Origin: Nonomuraea sp. NEAU-A123
GTDB taxonomy: Bacteria; Actinomycetota; Actinomycetes; Streptosporangiales; Streptosporangiaceae
DNA length: 64,000 nucleotides
Reading direction: 5' to 3'
NCBI RefSeq assembly: GCF_018603905.1
Contig: NZ_JAHFZZ010000011.1
Span: 1 to 64,000 of the forward strand
Positions 8,062 to 16,370 of the stretch are shown here, in pieces. Under the pieces are notes generated by a model. It did no database searches. It was not told where the DNA came from and saw only the letters and a list, made by a program, of their open reading frames with translations. Every line of letters starts with the position of its first letter. The first letter of the stretch is position 1. Both the position numbers and the translations under genes were made by a program.

Positions 8062-8307
8062 ATGATGGCGACGCAGGCACAGATCGACGCCGCCAGGCGT
8101 CAGATCGAACAGCTACGCGATCAGCATGCGAATGACGTGATCGCGCTTGCCCGCCTGGTCGATGACGGCGCGCTCAAAGGCTCGGCGGGGGACAGGCTCG
8201 CCGCCGATCTACGCGCGTGGGACAAGGGCTTCAAGGACCTGTTCGCCCGGGCGTTATCGCTGCTGGACTCCCTCCAGCCGTCCGATCCGGGGGCGTCCAC
8301 CCGATGA
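8062..8307 (+). CDS. Small helical WXG100-like protein, first gene of a coupled trio
   Basis: 81 aa from ATG 8062; an earlier in-frame ATG at 7978 gives an extension without family-like features. The sequence (ATQAQIDAARRQIEQLRDQH, later LAADLRAWDKGFKDLFARAL) is predicted almost wholly alpha-helical with a single Trp in the middle, as in small ESX/WXG100-type proteins, although a strict WXG is absent. Its stop overlaps the next start (ATGA). Secretion by a type VII system is a hypothesis; no secretion genes are in the window. Confidence 0.6.
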   Translation: MMATQAQIDAARRQIEQLRDQHANDVIALARLVDDGALKGSAGDRLAADLRAWDKGFKDLFARALSLLDSLQPSDPGASTR

Positions 8308-10370
8308 GTCCGCAGGTCGGCATCAACCCCACGCTGATGACACAGCTGATCAACGGCATGAAGCGGGTCAGCACTACGATTCCGGACGTCGGCCTCGAGG
8401 TGGAACGAGCCCTGACCTCCCTGAACATCCAACTGTGGGGCCCGACCCCGCTCCCTGCCATCGGCCGCCAGATGAGCGACCAGATTCCCGCACTCCAGGG
8501 CCGCCTCGACCTGATCCTCGCCGAACCGGACCGCAAATCCGGCAAGGGCGGCATTCTCTGGGCCAACGAATCCAACTGGCTGTCGAAGTCTCCCGCCGAG
8601 GGCACGGCATCCGCCAAGACCCTGGCCACAAAGCTACGGGATCAGATCGAGAGCCATTCACTCGACGCCAAAACGGTGGCCGAAATCGAGCGGCACAAGA
8701 ACGATCCGTTCTTCGCCGTGGCGTTCGCCAAGGAAATATCGCCGCGTGAGCTCAAAGCCCTGATCTCCAGGGCGTACGGGTCCGATCTCCCGCAGTCGGA
8801 ACGCCCGCTCCAACACGACGTCGCGACACAGGAACGGCTCGTCACCATGCTCAGCACGATTCTGGGCACGGCCTCGCGCGGAGTGGGCCGGCTGAAACTG
8901 GCCGACGACTACGCCGACCAACTGGTCGACCACATCGAGGACCCGCAGAACGCGTTCGCGGTGAAAAAGCTGCTCCAGGACGGCGAGTTCGACCACACGT
9001 TCCTGCTCACACTGGTCCGGAAGCTCTACGACAAAGACGTGGCCCATCCCCTTGACCCGGCCCGCCAGCGAGATCCTTGGACGAAGCCCGGTGCCAAGGA
9101 CATCTCACCGGGCGACCTCAGCCCCTTGGGTACGGCGCTGGTCGCGCTGGCTCACCATCCCGCCGTCGCCCAGGATTTCTTCACTGACCCGCAGCGCAAG
9201 CCCCTGGCTTACCTGATGCGGCAGCACCCCTGGGATGGCGATGCCGACGCGGATCTCGGCTGGGCCATCGAAGTGGCCAGCACGGAGTTCCGCGACCACG
9301 ATTTGCCGCCGGGCAACTCACGCGGTTACAAGTCCGCACTGATCGCCTCATGGGCGGTCCGTTTCTGGAGCGATGCCAAGGTTCAGGCCAACCTTCCCCA
9401 TACGCGCGCCAATCTCGGCTCGGTCTTCGCCCAGTACACCGAGAACGTGCACCGTGACTTGCAGTCCTTCAGCACGAAGATGCCAGGCGTGGAGACGGAC
9501 ATGGACGCCGACAAGAACCTGAAAGGTGTGGAACCCTTTGGCGCCAAGTTCAACGCGGCAGACACCAAGAAAGCTATGACGTGGGCGTTCGCAGACGAGG
9601 ACGCCTTCAAGACCGTAGCGACCGCGCACGGGTTGTATGCCGCCACGATGCTGGACGAACTGGCCGACAAGATCGCGGCAGAGGTCCGGGCCGACTTCGC
9701 GGAATGGCGGAAGGCTCACCCGGATGCCACACGGCAGCAAGTGGACGCCAAGCGACAGGACATACTCGAAGAGCGCATGAGCCGTAGCGGTGGCGCCGCA
9801 TTCGCCTGGGCAGCGGGAAGCCTCAGCAGGACCACCTTTGTGATCACCGATGCCGCCAACATCTCCTCCATCGAAGCGGCGAAGGCCGATGATGCACGCC
9901 TTGCCACTTTCAAGGAGGTGGCCGAGAAAGTCGTCGGACTGGCTCCAGGACCGCAGGGGAAGCTCATCGGACTCATGGTCGACAAAGCTAAAGAGACGAT
10001 TTTCGGAAAGATCAAGTCCAACCATGAAGACCAGGCTCGCGAAGGCGCGGACACCGCGTTGGAAGTGGCCAAGGATATGTTCACAGATCTCGCGGCGGCC
10101 ACCATGATGCGCCACGGCCTGTTCGGGGACGGATCCGTGCCTGCCAGCACGCACCCATACCATCACAAGGACTACTCTCCAGGTGCGGACGGCCACTTTA
10201 TGGACAACGGGAAAATCCTGCCACGCGCGGAGATGGATGCCGACCAACTCGATGACTACAAGAATTGGCTGAAACTGAGCGACACTGGCCGTGTCCTCGG
10301 CCGACCGGGTGACGCCATCGAGGACGGTTTCAACGATGTCGGGAATTACTACTCCGGCCATGGCTCATGA
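8304..10370 (+). CDS. Large DUF6571-like protein of the coupled trio
   Basis: 688 aa, start ATGA overlapping the upstream stop. There is no signal peptide. The N-terminal ~60 residues resemble a helical targeting module (LMTQLINGMKRVSTTIPDVG). The middle has a regular helical pattern (LLQDGEFDHTFLLTLVRKLY, LVALAHHPAVAQDFFTD, YLMRQHPWDGD) that recalls the DUF6571 family of actinobacteria. The C-terminus ends with Gly/Asp/Asn-rich sequence and no recognised catalytic domain. It is followed by a lipoprotein gene overlapping by 4 nt. An extracellular or surface role is inferred from the neighbours only. Confidence 0.6.
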   Translation: MSPQVGINPTLMTQLINGMKRVSTTIPDVGLEVERALTSLNIQLWGPTPLPAIGRQMSDQIPALQGRLDLILAEPDRKSGKGGILWANESNWLSKSPAEGTASAKTLATKLRDQIESHSLDAKTVAEIERHKNDPFFAVAFAKEISPRELKALISRAYGSDLPQSERPLQHDVATQERLVTMLSTILGTASRGVGRLKLADDYADQLVDHIEDPQNAFAVKKLLQDGEFDHTFLLTLVRKLYDKDVAHPLDPARQRDPWTKPGAKDISPGDLSPLGTALVALAHHPAVAQDFFTDPQRKPLAYLMRQHPWDGDADADLGWAIEVASTEFRDHDLPPGNSRGYKSALIASWAVRFWSDAKVQANLPHTRANLGSVFAQYTENVHRDLQSFSTKMPGVETDMDADKNLKGVEPFGAKFNAADTKKAMTWAFADEDAFKTVATAHGLYAATMLDELADKIAAEVRADFAEWRKAHPDATRQQVDAKRQDILEERMSRSGGAAFAWAAGSLSRTTFVITDAANISSIEAAKADDARLATFKEVAEKVVGLAPGPQGKLIGLMVDKAKETIFGKIKSNHEDQAREGADTALEVAKDMFTDLAAATMMRHGLFGDGSVPASTHPYHHKDYSPGADGHFMDNGKILPRAEMDADQLDDYKNWLKLSDTGRVLGRPGDAIEDGFNDVGNYYSGHGS

Positions 10371-10918
10371 GAATCCAACCGTCAGTGGTCCTCATCCTCG
10401 TGGTTCTCGTCCTGGCGGCATGCTCGTCTCCACCCGATCCGCCGCCCGACACCCGGCCGTTGGGTAACGTGACCGCCACCCCACGAGAATGCGACCTGAT
10501 CTCGGCGAACGCTATCAAGATCGCGACCGGTCTCAACGACTACAGGGCCTATGGCACCAAGATGGACATGGGTCGGAAATTTGCGTCATGCTCGGTGCGC
10601 GAGAAAGGGGGGTCTGATAGCAGCTTGGGACTCATGATCGAAGTCTTCGACCCGTCCCCAAACGATGCGGAAGACCTGGAGAACACCAAGCTGTCCACCC
10701 ATGGGAAGGACCTTCTCGACGAATTAGGGCTGGGCTTCGCAGCGCGACGGAAGAACGCCAAAGACAAAACCATCGCCTTCGTATACGGATGGACGCCCGA
10801 CTACAAGCGCCTTCTCACTGTCAACATCATTGAGCATGCACCGGGTCGGGATTCTCTGGCGGACGCGACCGAATTCTTCCGCCAGCTCAAGCCCCTCCTG
10901 CTGGACAAGCCGAAGTGA
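10367..10918 (+). CDS. Predicted lipoprotein (DUF3558-like)
   Basis: 183 aa. The signal sequence VVLILVVLVLAACSS has a lipobox (LAAC) with Cys at residue 19, followed by a Pro-rich spacer. The mature part (CDLISANAIKIATGL, then ASCSVRE) has the two-Cys layout of DUF3558-type actinobacterial lipoproteins. The start overlaps the stop of the 688-aa gene (ATGA), so translation is coupled. The 3' end overlaps the convergent XRE gene by 32 bp. It is probably the membrane-anchored partner of the trio. Confidence 0.7.
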   Translation: MRIQPSVVLILVVLVLAACSSPPDPPPDTRPLGNVTATPRECDLISANAIKIATGLNDYRAYGTKMDMGRKFASCSVREKGGSDSSLGLMIEVFDPSPNDAEDLENTKLSTHGKDLLDELGLGFAARRKNAKDKTIAFVYGWTPDYKRLLTVNIIEHAPGRDSLADATEFFRQLKPLLLDKPK

Positions 10919-12467
10919 GCCCGCACGATCGCAGGGTCTCGTCCAGCCGACGAACGTAAGCGGTGTTCACCCAGGGCTCCAGCCGGGCTCGCGCTTGGGC
11001 GATCTCGTCGGTGAGCCGAGCCGAGCTGTGCTGCCTGGTGATGACGGCGGCCTCTGTCAGTTTGGCCGCCGCCTCGGGAATCTCCCTGGCCTGCGTCAAG
11101 CCTCTGGCATACCGGGCAAGCACCAACCCCCGCCCCTTCTTGAACCCCGCCCCATGCCCAGCCAGATATTGCTCGGCCGCCCTAATGACGTCTCCGGGTC
11201 GATTCAGCCGGACCAGCAAAGCGGTCCTCCTGGATTCCACCACCGCCGGCGTGATCCAGTACAGGAACGCCGGTTCATTGTCCTTCGACGCTCCTGCCGA
11301 CGCGAGCGCGCTCTCATGCGCGCGGGCGCTCGCCGCAGCGTCACCCTCGGCGGCGTGGGCGAGTGAGAACAGCGATTCGTGTAGTGGCGCCAGCAGCTTG
11401 CTCGGAGATCGGGCGGCCCAGCTCTGAACGGCGAAGGCATGGTCGAAGACCGCGGCCGTCCGGTCCTGGTCGGCGGCCATCCTGCCTAGCCAGTAGTGCA
11501 CGTAGCCGACCAACGTCGGATCGCCGTGGTCGAGTGCCGCTCGTAGCCCGTCATGCAACAGTTGCTCGGCCGCTGCGTAATCACGCAGGTCGTAGGCGAG
11601 ATAGCCGGCCAGTTGCGACAACTGCGCATACGTATCGAGGAGCCGATCGCGCAGGCTCGGCGGCATCGACTCGCGGGCAAGGAGCCTTCCGACCGCTGCC
11701 CGCTGCCCATTGACCACCGGCAGCAGCGTCGCGGGCCCGGACACGTCGTCCGCCCGTCGCACGTGCAGAGTCAGCTTCTCGAACGTGCGTACCGTGGCCT
11801 CGTCCACCCGCCCAGTGCTACGCAGTACCCCTGCCAAGCGCTCCTCCTCTTCCGAGGTGAGGACTCTCAGCAGGTCAAGCGCCCGACTGCCGCCGAGCAC
11901 CAGAGCCAGTTCGAAGAGCAGTTCCCGTCGCTTCACATCGGTCTCCTCGACGCCGGTGGCACGCAGCAACTGCACGCACGCTGAGGCGTCCAAGAGCAAC
12001 GTGTCAGCGGGTCGGGCTGCCGCGTTCACCTCCATGGTGACACGCGCTCCAGAGGCCCGATTGGCGTCCAGGTCGCGGAAATCAGCACCATCGATCAGCT
12101 CACGATCAGCAGCCCCGTACGCCACCAGGTCCTCCGCTCGCGCCAGGTTGCGCGCGGCGGTTTGGTAGATCTTGGCCAGCACAGTGAGCAGACGGACGGG
12201 CGGCCGACGCCCCGCCTCCGGCCAGGACTCGAAGTCGTACAGCCGCGACTCGCGCAGTGCCGCCGTGCCCGCCGGGTCGGCGTCGTTGACCATGGCCACC
12301 ACGTCGGCCGCGGTGCGGCCGTGTGCCAGCCGATAGAGCCGCAGTGGGCTCACCTGGTGGGTGAGCGCGAGCACGTCGGCGATCTGATCCCACGTGAAGC
12401 TCTTCTTCCTGAGGTGCTGACTCCAAGAACGAGCCTGTAGCAGCACCCGGTAGCCATCGCCGGACAT
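10887..12467 (-). CDS. XRE/TPR-type regulator of the large Streptomyces-like family
   Basis: 526 aa. The N-terminal ~110 residues hold a helix-turn-helix-like region (FTWDQIADVLALTHQVSPLRLYRLAHGRT). A long helical array of TPR-like character follows (YAAAEQLLHDGLRAALDHGD, TLVGYVHYWLGRMAADQDRT). These are frequent in actinomycetes and regulate nearby or developmental genes through protein contacts. It faces the lipoprotein operon tail to tail. Its target is not evident. Confidence 0.7.
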   Translation of the reverse strand: MSGDGYRVLLQARSWSQHLRKKSFTWDQIADVLALTHQVSPLRLYRLAHGRTAADVVAMVNDADPAGTAALRESRLYDFESWPEAGRRPPVRLLTVLAKIYQTAARNLARAEDLVAYGAADRELIDGADFRDLDANRASGARVTMEVNAAARPADTLLLDASACVQLLRATGVEETDVKRRELLFELALVLGGSRALDLLRVLTSEEEERLAGVLRSTGRVDEATVRTFEKLTLHVRRADDVSGPATLLPVVNGQRAAVGRLLARESMPPSLRDRLLDTYAQLSQLAGYLAYDLRDYAAAEQLLHDGLRAALDHGDPTLVGYVHYWLGRMAADQDRTAAVFDHAFAVQSWAARSPSKLLAPLHESLFSLAHAAEGDAAASARAHESALASAGASKDNEPAFLYWITPAVVESRRTALLVRLNRPGDVIRAAEQYLAGHGAGFKKGRGLVLARYARGLTQAREIPEAAAKLTEAAVITRQHSSARLTDEIAQARARLEPWVNTAYVRRLDETLRSCGLTSACPAGGA

Positions 12468-12892
12468 CCGCGCCTCCTCTGGCCTGGAATCGCGTACTTA
12501 TTGTAAAGCGACGATCACATTCCGTGCGAGAGGATGGAAGGGTCGATCGAGGCCGCAGTGGGATGACGACCTCAAGCTCGGACAACCAGTCGGAGAGTGA
12601 GCTACGGTACCCCTGTAAGCCCCGGGATCTCGCCACTGCTCTGCATGCGACGGGGGCAAGCTCTTTTCTGGCGCCATGTGGTCGCCAGGTCGCCAGCTTC
12701 CTTGTGTCGTGCGTGAGAGATCAATCAAGACCGCATCGGAGCACCGATCCTCGACGCCGACAGACTCGCGCAGGTCAGCGTAACTGTCGCGTGGGTAATC
12801 AATGAAGACGTGATGGGGATCCACGCGGCACGCCCGACGGGGCACCGTATGGATGACGAGCCGAACACTTCACGTGTCCACGGAGGATCCCA
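12468..12892. other. 425-bp divergent intergenic region
   Basis: It separates the XRE gene (minus) from the ATPase gene (plus) and must contain both promoters. Short frames exist on both strands (for example 12498-12845 minus) but show no ribosome site or recognisable family. A GGAGGA ribosome-binding site lies just before 12893. I see no other feature. Confidence 0.5.
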
Positions 12893-13423
12893 GTGCCCAT
12901 CACCGAAACGGTGGACGTACCTGCTCACCTGCTCATTCCCCGGCAACGTGAGCAGGACCCGAGCGCCGGGCCATCCCGTCCGGTCCTGCGTGAACACATC
13001 GACGCCATGATCGACCTGCACCCCGGCGGCCTTATCTGGCGGCGTACCTTCCCCGGCACCCCCGACCGGATCCCGCACGCTCGCCACTTCACCCGCTATC
13101 TCCTGGCTGATGCCCCTTGCCAGGACGACGCGGAGCAGATCGTCGCCGAGTTGGCCGCGAACGCCCTGCGGCACACCAGCAGCGGCCGCTCCGACGGGAC
13201 CTTCATCGTCGAGATCACCCGCACGACCGCCACGACCACTGTCGCGGTCTATGACTGCGGCTGGGGCGGTCGCCCCCGCTTCGGTGCGGACTTCCGGACC
13301 GATGCGGAGTGTGGCCGAGGGCTGGCTCTCGTCGCCGCGCTCGCCGACGAGGTCGGGTGCGAAGGTGACGAGGAGGTGGGCCACAAGGTGTGGGCGACGA
13401 TCCACACCCGTCCCGACCTGTAG
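12893..13423 (+). CDS. Anti-sigma-type ATP-binding protein (HATPase_c, RsbW-like)
   Basis: 176 aa from GTG 12893, preceded by CGGAGGA. The GHKL fold is shown by VAELAANALRHTSSG (N-box), VYDCGWGGRPRF (G1) and CGRGLALVAALADEVG (G2). It belongs to the many stand-alone anti-sigma-like ATPases of actinomycetes that bind sigma factors or anti-anti-sigma proteins. No sigma factor or STAS gene is adjacent, so the partner is unknown. The first ~45 residues are not part of the domain. Confidence 0.8.
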   Translation: MPITETVDVPAHLLIPRQREQDPSAGPSRPVLREHIDAMIDLHPGGLIWRRTFPGTPDRIPHARHFTRYLLADAPCQDDAEQIVAELAANALRHTSSGRSDGTFIVEITRTTATTTVAVYDCGWGGRPRFGADFRTDAECGRGLALVAALADEVGCEGDEEVGHKVWATIHTRPDL

Positions 13424-13434
13424 ATCTAAGCAGT

Positions 13435-13456
13435 CAAGGCGTTCGGGTCAGCCTTG
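13435..13456. terminator. Weak hairpin between convergent genes
   Basis: CAAGGC and GCCTTG arms with a 10-nt loop lie between the stop of the ATPase gene and the stop of the convergent serine hydrolase. There is no T-run. It could serve both genes. Confidence 0.35.
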
Positions 13457-13457
13457 T

Positions 13458-14573
13458 CTACTGAGCCGACCCGGCCTGCCCGCCGCCGAACACCTCCTTG
13501 ACGAGCCTCTGCGTCGCCTTCTGGAACGCCCCTGCCAGGGACATCGCGACGTCGTCCACATAGTTCACCGCGGCGGTCAGGGTCTTACTGCCGTCGGGCG
13601 TGCTGTACATCAGCGCCCCGTGGCCCGCGATGCCGCCGTTGTGGGAGATGACGGTGCCGCCGTCCGTGTTCACCACGAACACTCCCAGGCCGTAGTCCAT
13701 GTTCGGGATGCCCGTCGGGTGCGGGGTGCACATCTCGGCCAGCAGCGGGGCCGGCAGGAGCTTGCCGCCCACCAGCGCGGAGATGAACGTGTGGAGGTCC
13801 TGGGTGGTCGAGATCATGTCGCCGCCGGTGGAGATCCAGGAGGGGTTCTGGCGGGTGACGTCGACCGTCTTCTGCTGCCCGGCGTCCTCGTAGCGGTAGT
13901 AGGCGTGGGCGTACGGCTCGGGGATCTCCGGCGAGGTGTCGGGCACTATGGTGTCCGACAGCCCGAGCGGCTCCAGGATCAGCCGCCGCATCTCCTCGGC
14001 GAGCGAGCGGCCGGTGACCTTCTCGATCAGCAGCCTGGCCAGCACGTAGTTGGTGTTGGAGTAGCTCCAGGCCGTCCCCGGCTCGAACCGCGCCGGCTTG
14101 GACAACGCCAGCTCCACCAGCTCCTCCGGCCGGTAGGTCTTGAACCGGTTGTCGACCCACTCCTGGCCCGACCAGACGATCCCCGGCACGAACTCGGGGT
14201 AGTAATCGCCGGTGAAGTTGAACACCCCGCTGGTGTGCTGCAGCAGCATCCGCACCGTGATCCGCCGGTCCAGCCCGAACTCGGGCAGGTAGTCATCCGC
14301 CGGAGTGTCCAGCCCGATCTTGCCCTCGGCCACCAGTTGCAGCACCACGGTCGCGGTGAAGGTCTTGGTGTTGCTGCCGATCCGGACGTGCCCGTTCGTC
14401 GGCGGCTTGGCGGTCTCGCCCAGCTCGGCCGCCCCGGCGCTGCCGACCCACTCGCCCCGCTCATCGTGTACGCGCAGCGACACCCCGGTGAAACCGGAAT
14501 CGACGATCTCCTGGATGGCCTTCTGCAGCTCCGGGCGGTCCAGCTCGTCCTGGCCGGTAAGGGTGATGGACAT
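13458..14573 (-). CDS. Serine hydrolase, beta-lactamase/D-Ala-D-Ala carboxypeptidase family (S12)
   Basis: 371 aa from ATG 14573. The SxxK motif is SNTK at residues 67-70, the Tyr motif is YSN (in AWSYSNTNYV), and HNGG replaces the KTG box, as in family S12 esterases and carboxypeptidases. There is no signal peptide, so it may act in the cytoplasm. A GTG 18 nt upstream is in frame but lies inside the ribosome site (AAGGAG), so the ATG is preferred. Its leader and first codons (MSITLT) are almost identical to those of the unrelated next gene upstream, which suggests a swapped 5' end. Confidence 0.85.
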   Translation of the reverse strand: MSITLTGQDELDRPELQKAIQEIVDSGFTGVSLRVHDERGEWVGSAGAAELGETAKPPTNGHVRIGSNTKTFTATVVLQLVAEGKIGLDTPADDYLPEFGLDRRITVRMLLQHTSGVFNFTGDYYPEFVPGIVWSGQEWVDNRFKTYRPEELVELALSKPARFEPGTAWSYSNTNYVLARLLIEKVTGRSLAEEMRRLILEPLGLSDTIVPDTSPEIPEPYAHAYYRYEDAGQQKTVDVTRQNPSWISTGGDMISTTQDLHTFISALVGGKLLPAPLLAEMCTPHPTGIPNMDYGLGVFVVNTDGGTVISHNGGIAGHGALMYSTPDGSKTLTAAVNYVDDVAMSLAGAFQKATQRLVKEVFGGGQAGSAQ

Positions 14574-14603
14574 GGTGGTGTACTCCTTCACATGTGAAAT
14601 TCA
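14556..14603. repeat. 48-bp direct repeat, copy 1 (leader and first codons)
   Basis: 46 of 48 positions match copy 2 at 15050-15097. It spans the AAGGAG ribosome site, the spacer and the codons for MSITLT of the serine hydrolase. Inside it TTCACATGTGAA (14587-14598) is a perfect 12-bp palindrome that overlaps the Shine-Dalgarno sequence. Confidence 0.9.
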
Positions 14604-14662
14604 TGGTCACGGGGTCCGGAGAGGACCCCGTGATGAGCTGTGGCTGCGCGGGTCGACGTCCG

Positions 14663-15067
14663 TCAAGCGGCGTCGAGGGCCTCGGTGATCTTGCGGGCCA
14701 TGTCGGCCAGGGTGGGGCTGGGCCGGCCCTGGCTGGTGTGAGCGGCGGCTTCGATGGCGACGATGACGGTGCTGCGGAAGTTGTCGGCCTCGGCCGGGTC
14801 CTGCTGCTTGAGCAGGCTGATGGCCGCGGTCAGGGCGGGCAGTACCTGGTCGGCGAGTTCGGCTACGGATTTGCCGTACTTCACGCCCTTGGGCGCCTTG
14901 GTGAGCACGTGCCCGACCAGGCCGGTCGCGGAGGTCAGGGCGATGGAGCCGTGGGTGGCGACCTTGTGGGCCGAGCCGGCGGCACCAGCGGCGGACATCA
15001 GTGAGACTGCGCCCCACGCGGCGGTACGCAGGGTGAGCTTGTCCTGGTCGGTAAGGGTGATGGACAT
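14663..15067 (-). CDS. Small conserved protein of unknown function
   Basis: 134 aa from ATG 15067, preceded by AAGGAG. It is Ala-rich and helical: LRTAAWGAVSLMSAAG, GSIALTSATGLVGHVL, SVAELADQVLPALTAAISLL and ADMARKITEAL. Similar proteins occur in Streptomyces without assigned function. The alternation of small and hydrophobic residues could mean a peripheral membrane or oligomeric protein. It is upstream of the serine hydrolase with an 89-bp gap, on the same strand, and carries the same leader. Confidence 0.6.
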   Translation of the reverse strand: MSITLTDQDKLTLRTAAWGAVSLMSAAGAAGSAHKVATHGSIALTSATGLVGHVLTKAPKGVKYGKSVAELADQVLPALTAAISLLKQQDPAEADNFRSTVIVAIEAAAHTSQGRPSPTLADMARKITEALDAA

Positions 15068-15097
15068 AGTGGTGTACTCCTTCAAATGTGAAATTCA
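15050..15097. repeat. 48-bp direct repeat, copy 2
   Basis: Second copy of the leader found at 14556-14603, covering the ribosome site and the codons for MSITLT of the 134-aa gene. One of its two differences breaks the central palindrome (TTCAAATGTGAA). Confidence 0.9.
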
Positions 15098-15149
15098 GCC
15101 GCAATCGCTGAACCGTTCATGGCATTTACGATCGCCGATCGCTCTGATA

Positions 15150-15398
15150 CCGGGCCGTTGCCGTCCTGACGCGGCTGCTGACACGACACCGGGCGAGATC
15201 AGCCAACGCCGGGATGGCCGCCCGGAGCACGCGACGCGGGCCGCCGAGCTCAGCGCGCGGGAGAACGGCTGCTGCTCGTTCTTCACCTTCACCCTGACCA
15301 TCGCCGACGGCGGCATGACGCTGGAGGCGGCGGTGCCGCCGGAGCAGGTCGCGGTGCTGGACGCGCTGCAGGCCCGCGCCAGCGCGGCGTCGGCGTGA
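15150..15398 (+). pseudogene. C-terminal remnant of a CC-motif protein usually paired with MerR
   Basis: The readable part ATRAAELSARENGCCSFFTF and its continuation to AASA match the end of a small actinobacterial protein family that normally precedes a MerR gene and ends with a CCSFF motif followed by VPPEQVAVLDAL. No start codon or N-terminal half precedes it; the upstream sequence is antisense to the 134-aa gene. The MerR gene follows 20 bp downstream. The Cys pair suggests metal binding. Confidence 0.5.
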
Positions 15399-15418
15399 AC
15401 AGGCCGCGCTGACCAGCG

Positions 15419-15730
15419 GTGGACCACATCGGAGGGCCGTTCCTGCGCAGCGGGCAGGTGGCCGATCGGGCCGGGGTCAACCCGCAGACGCTGCGCTACT
15501 ACGAGCGGCGCGGGCTGATCGCCGAACCGCGACGCAGCCCCGGCGGGCATCGCGCCTACCCGCCGGAGACCGTCACCCTGCTCACGGTGATCAAAGCCGC
15601 CCAGCGGCTCGGCTTCACCTTGGAGGAGGTGGCCGAGCTGATCGACACCGGGCGGCGCGGCCATCCCACCCCGGATCTGCGTGCCCGCGCCCAAGACAAG
15701 ATCGCCGAGGTAGAACTCGCACTGGCTTGA
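15419..15730 (+). CDS. MerR-family regulator, C-terminally short
   Basis: 103 aa from GTG 15419. The winged helix is intact: LRSGQVADRAGVNPQTLRYY, ERRGLIAEPRRSPGGHR and the GFTLEEVAELI helix. Relatives in this setting are about 125-140 aa and end with a Cys-containing metal-binding loop. Here the frame stops after AEVELALA, in front of a strong hairpin, so the effector-binding end is missing. It could still bind DNA, perhaps without sensing a metal. Confidence 0.65.
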   Translation: MDHIGGPFLRSGQVADRAGVNPQTLRYYERRGLIAEPRRSPGGHRAYPPETVTLLTVIKAAQRLGFTLEEVAELIDTGRRGHPTPDLRARAQDKIAEVELALA

Positions 15731-15735
15731 CCGCC

Positions 15736-15779
15736 CGGCGTGCCGGCCCCGCCGCGAAATGCGGCGGGGCCGCACGCCG
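15736..15779. terminator. Strong bidirectional hairpin terminator
   Basis: A GC-rich stem of about 19 bp with one bulged base and a GAAAT loop lies between the MerR stop and the arsI stop, one base from the latter. It can end transcription from both convergent genes. Confidence 0.8.
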
Positions 15780-15780
15780 G

Positions 15781-16287
15781 TCAGCAGCAGCCGGCCCTCG
15801 CCCCGGCGGCGGGGACGTCCTGCCCGCCAGGCTGCTCCGTGGCCTGACCGCACACGCACGGCGCGGTTGCCCCATCGTGGGCCGTCGCGTCCTGGGCGGT
15901 GGCCGACTTGCCGAGCGTGTCGGCGTCGGCCTTGACCACATAGACCTCCCAGGGCTCGTTGCCAGGGCCATGGACCCAGACCTTGTCCTGCAGGGCATAG
16001 CAGCAGGAGGTGTCGTTCTCGGTGAACGTGGCCAGCCCGGCGTCCTTGAGCCGCTGAGTCGCGGCGTCGACCTGCGCGGTGTCCTCGACCTCGACGCCCA
16101 GGTGATCCATGCGGGTGTCCTGGCCCTGCTCGCCCTCGATGAGCACCAGCTTGAGCGGGGGCTCGGCAATGGCGAAGTTGGCATAGCCGGGGCGGCGCTT
16201 GGCCGGTTCGGCGCCGAACAGCTTGGAGTAAAAGGTGATCGAGCCTTCCAGGTCGGCGACGCGGAGGGCGAGCTGGACACGGGACAT
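15781..16287 (-). CDS. arsI: ArsI/CadI-family metalloenzyme (C-As lyase type)
   Basis: 168 aa vicinal-oxygen-chelate protein. Expected ligands are Gln5, His62 (MDHLG) and Glu114 (PWEVY). The paired Cys95-Cys96 in NDTSCCYAL mark the ArsI/CadI branch, which cleaves the carbon-arsenic bond of trivalent methyl- or aryl-arsenicals. The C-terminus is Cys-containing (CVCG and a final CC) and may bind metal. It is divergent from arsR with 83 bp between. In other actinomycetes ArsI is also named cadmium-induced CadI, so substrate preference is not fixed by sequence. Confidence 0.85.
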   Translation of the reverse strand: MSRVQLALRVADLEGSITFYSKLFGAEPAKRRPGYANFAIAEPPLKLVLIEGEQGQDTRMDHLGVEVEDTAQVDAATQRLKDAGLATFTENDTSCCYALQDKVWVHGPGNEPWEVYVVKADADTLGKSATAQDATAHDGATAPCVCGQATEQPGGQDVPAAGARAGCC

Positions 16288-16303
16288 GACGATCTCCGAT
16301 CGT

Positions 16304-16325
16304 TGTTTCGATGAATGTCTAAACA
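16304..16325. promoter_or_regulatory. Possible ArsR operator between arsI and arsR
   Basis: TGTTT and AAACA arms bracket a 12-nt centre, 17 bp upstream of the arsI start. Its place in the divergent promoter region suits an ArsR site. Symmetry is limited to the outer five bases. Confidence 0.3.
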
Positions 16326-16370
16326 GCTCCGAGTTTGCGCTCTTGCTTAGGATTCTGTCAAATTAGAGAT

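Noticed and set aside
12498-12845. 115-codon minus-strand frame in the 425-bp gap
   Set aside because: One stretch looks protein-like, but there is no ribosome site, no family match I can recall and no partner.
13110-14597. 495-codon plus frame opposite the S12 hydrolase
   Set aside because: Antisense to a gene with SxxK, YSN and HNGG motifs; it has no domain of its own.
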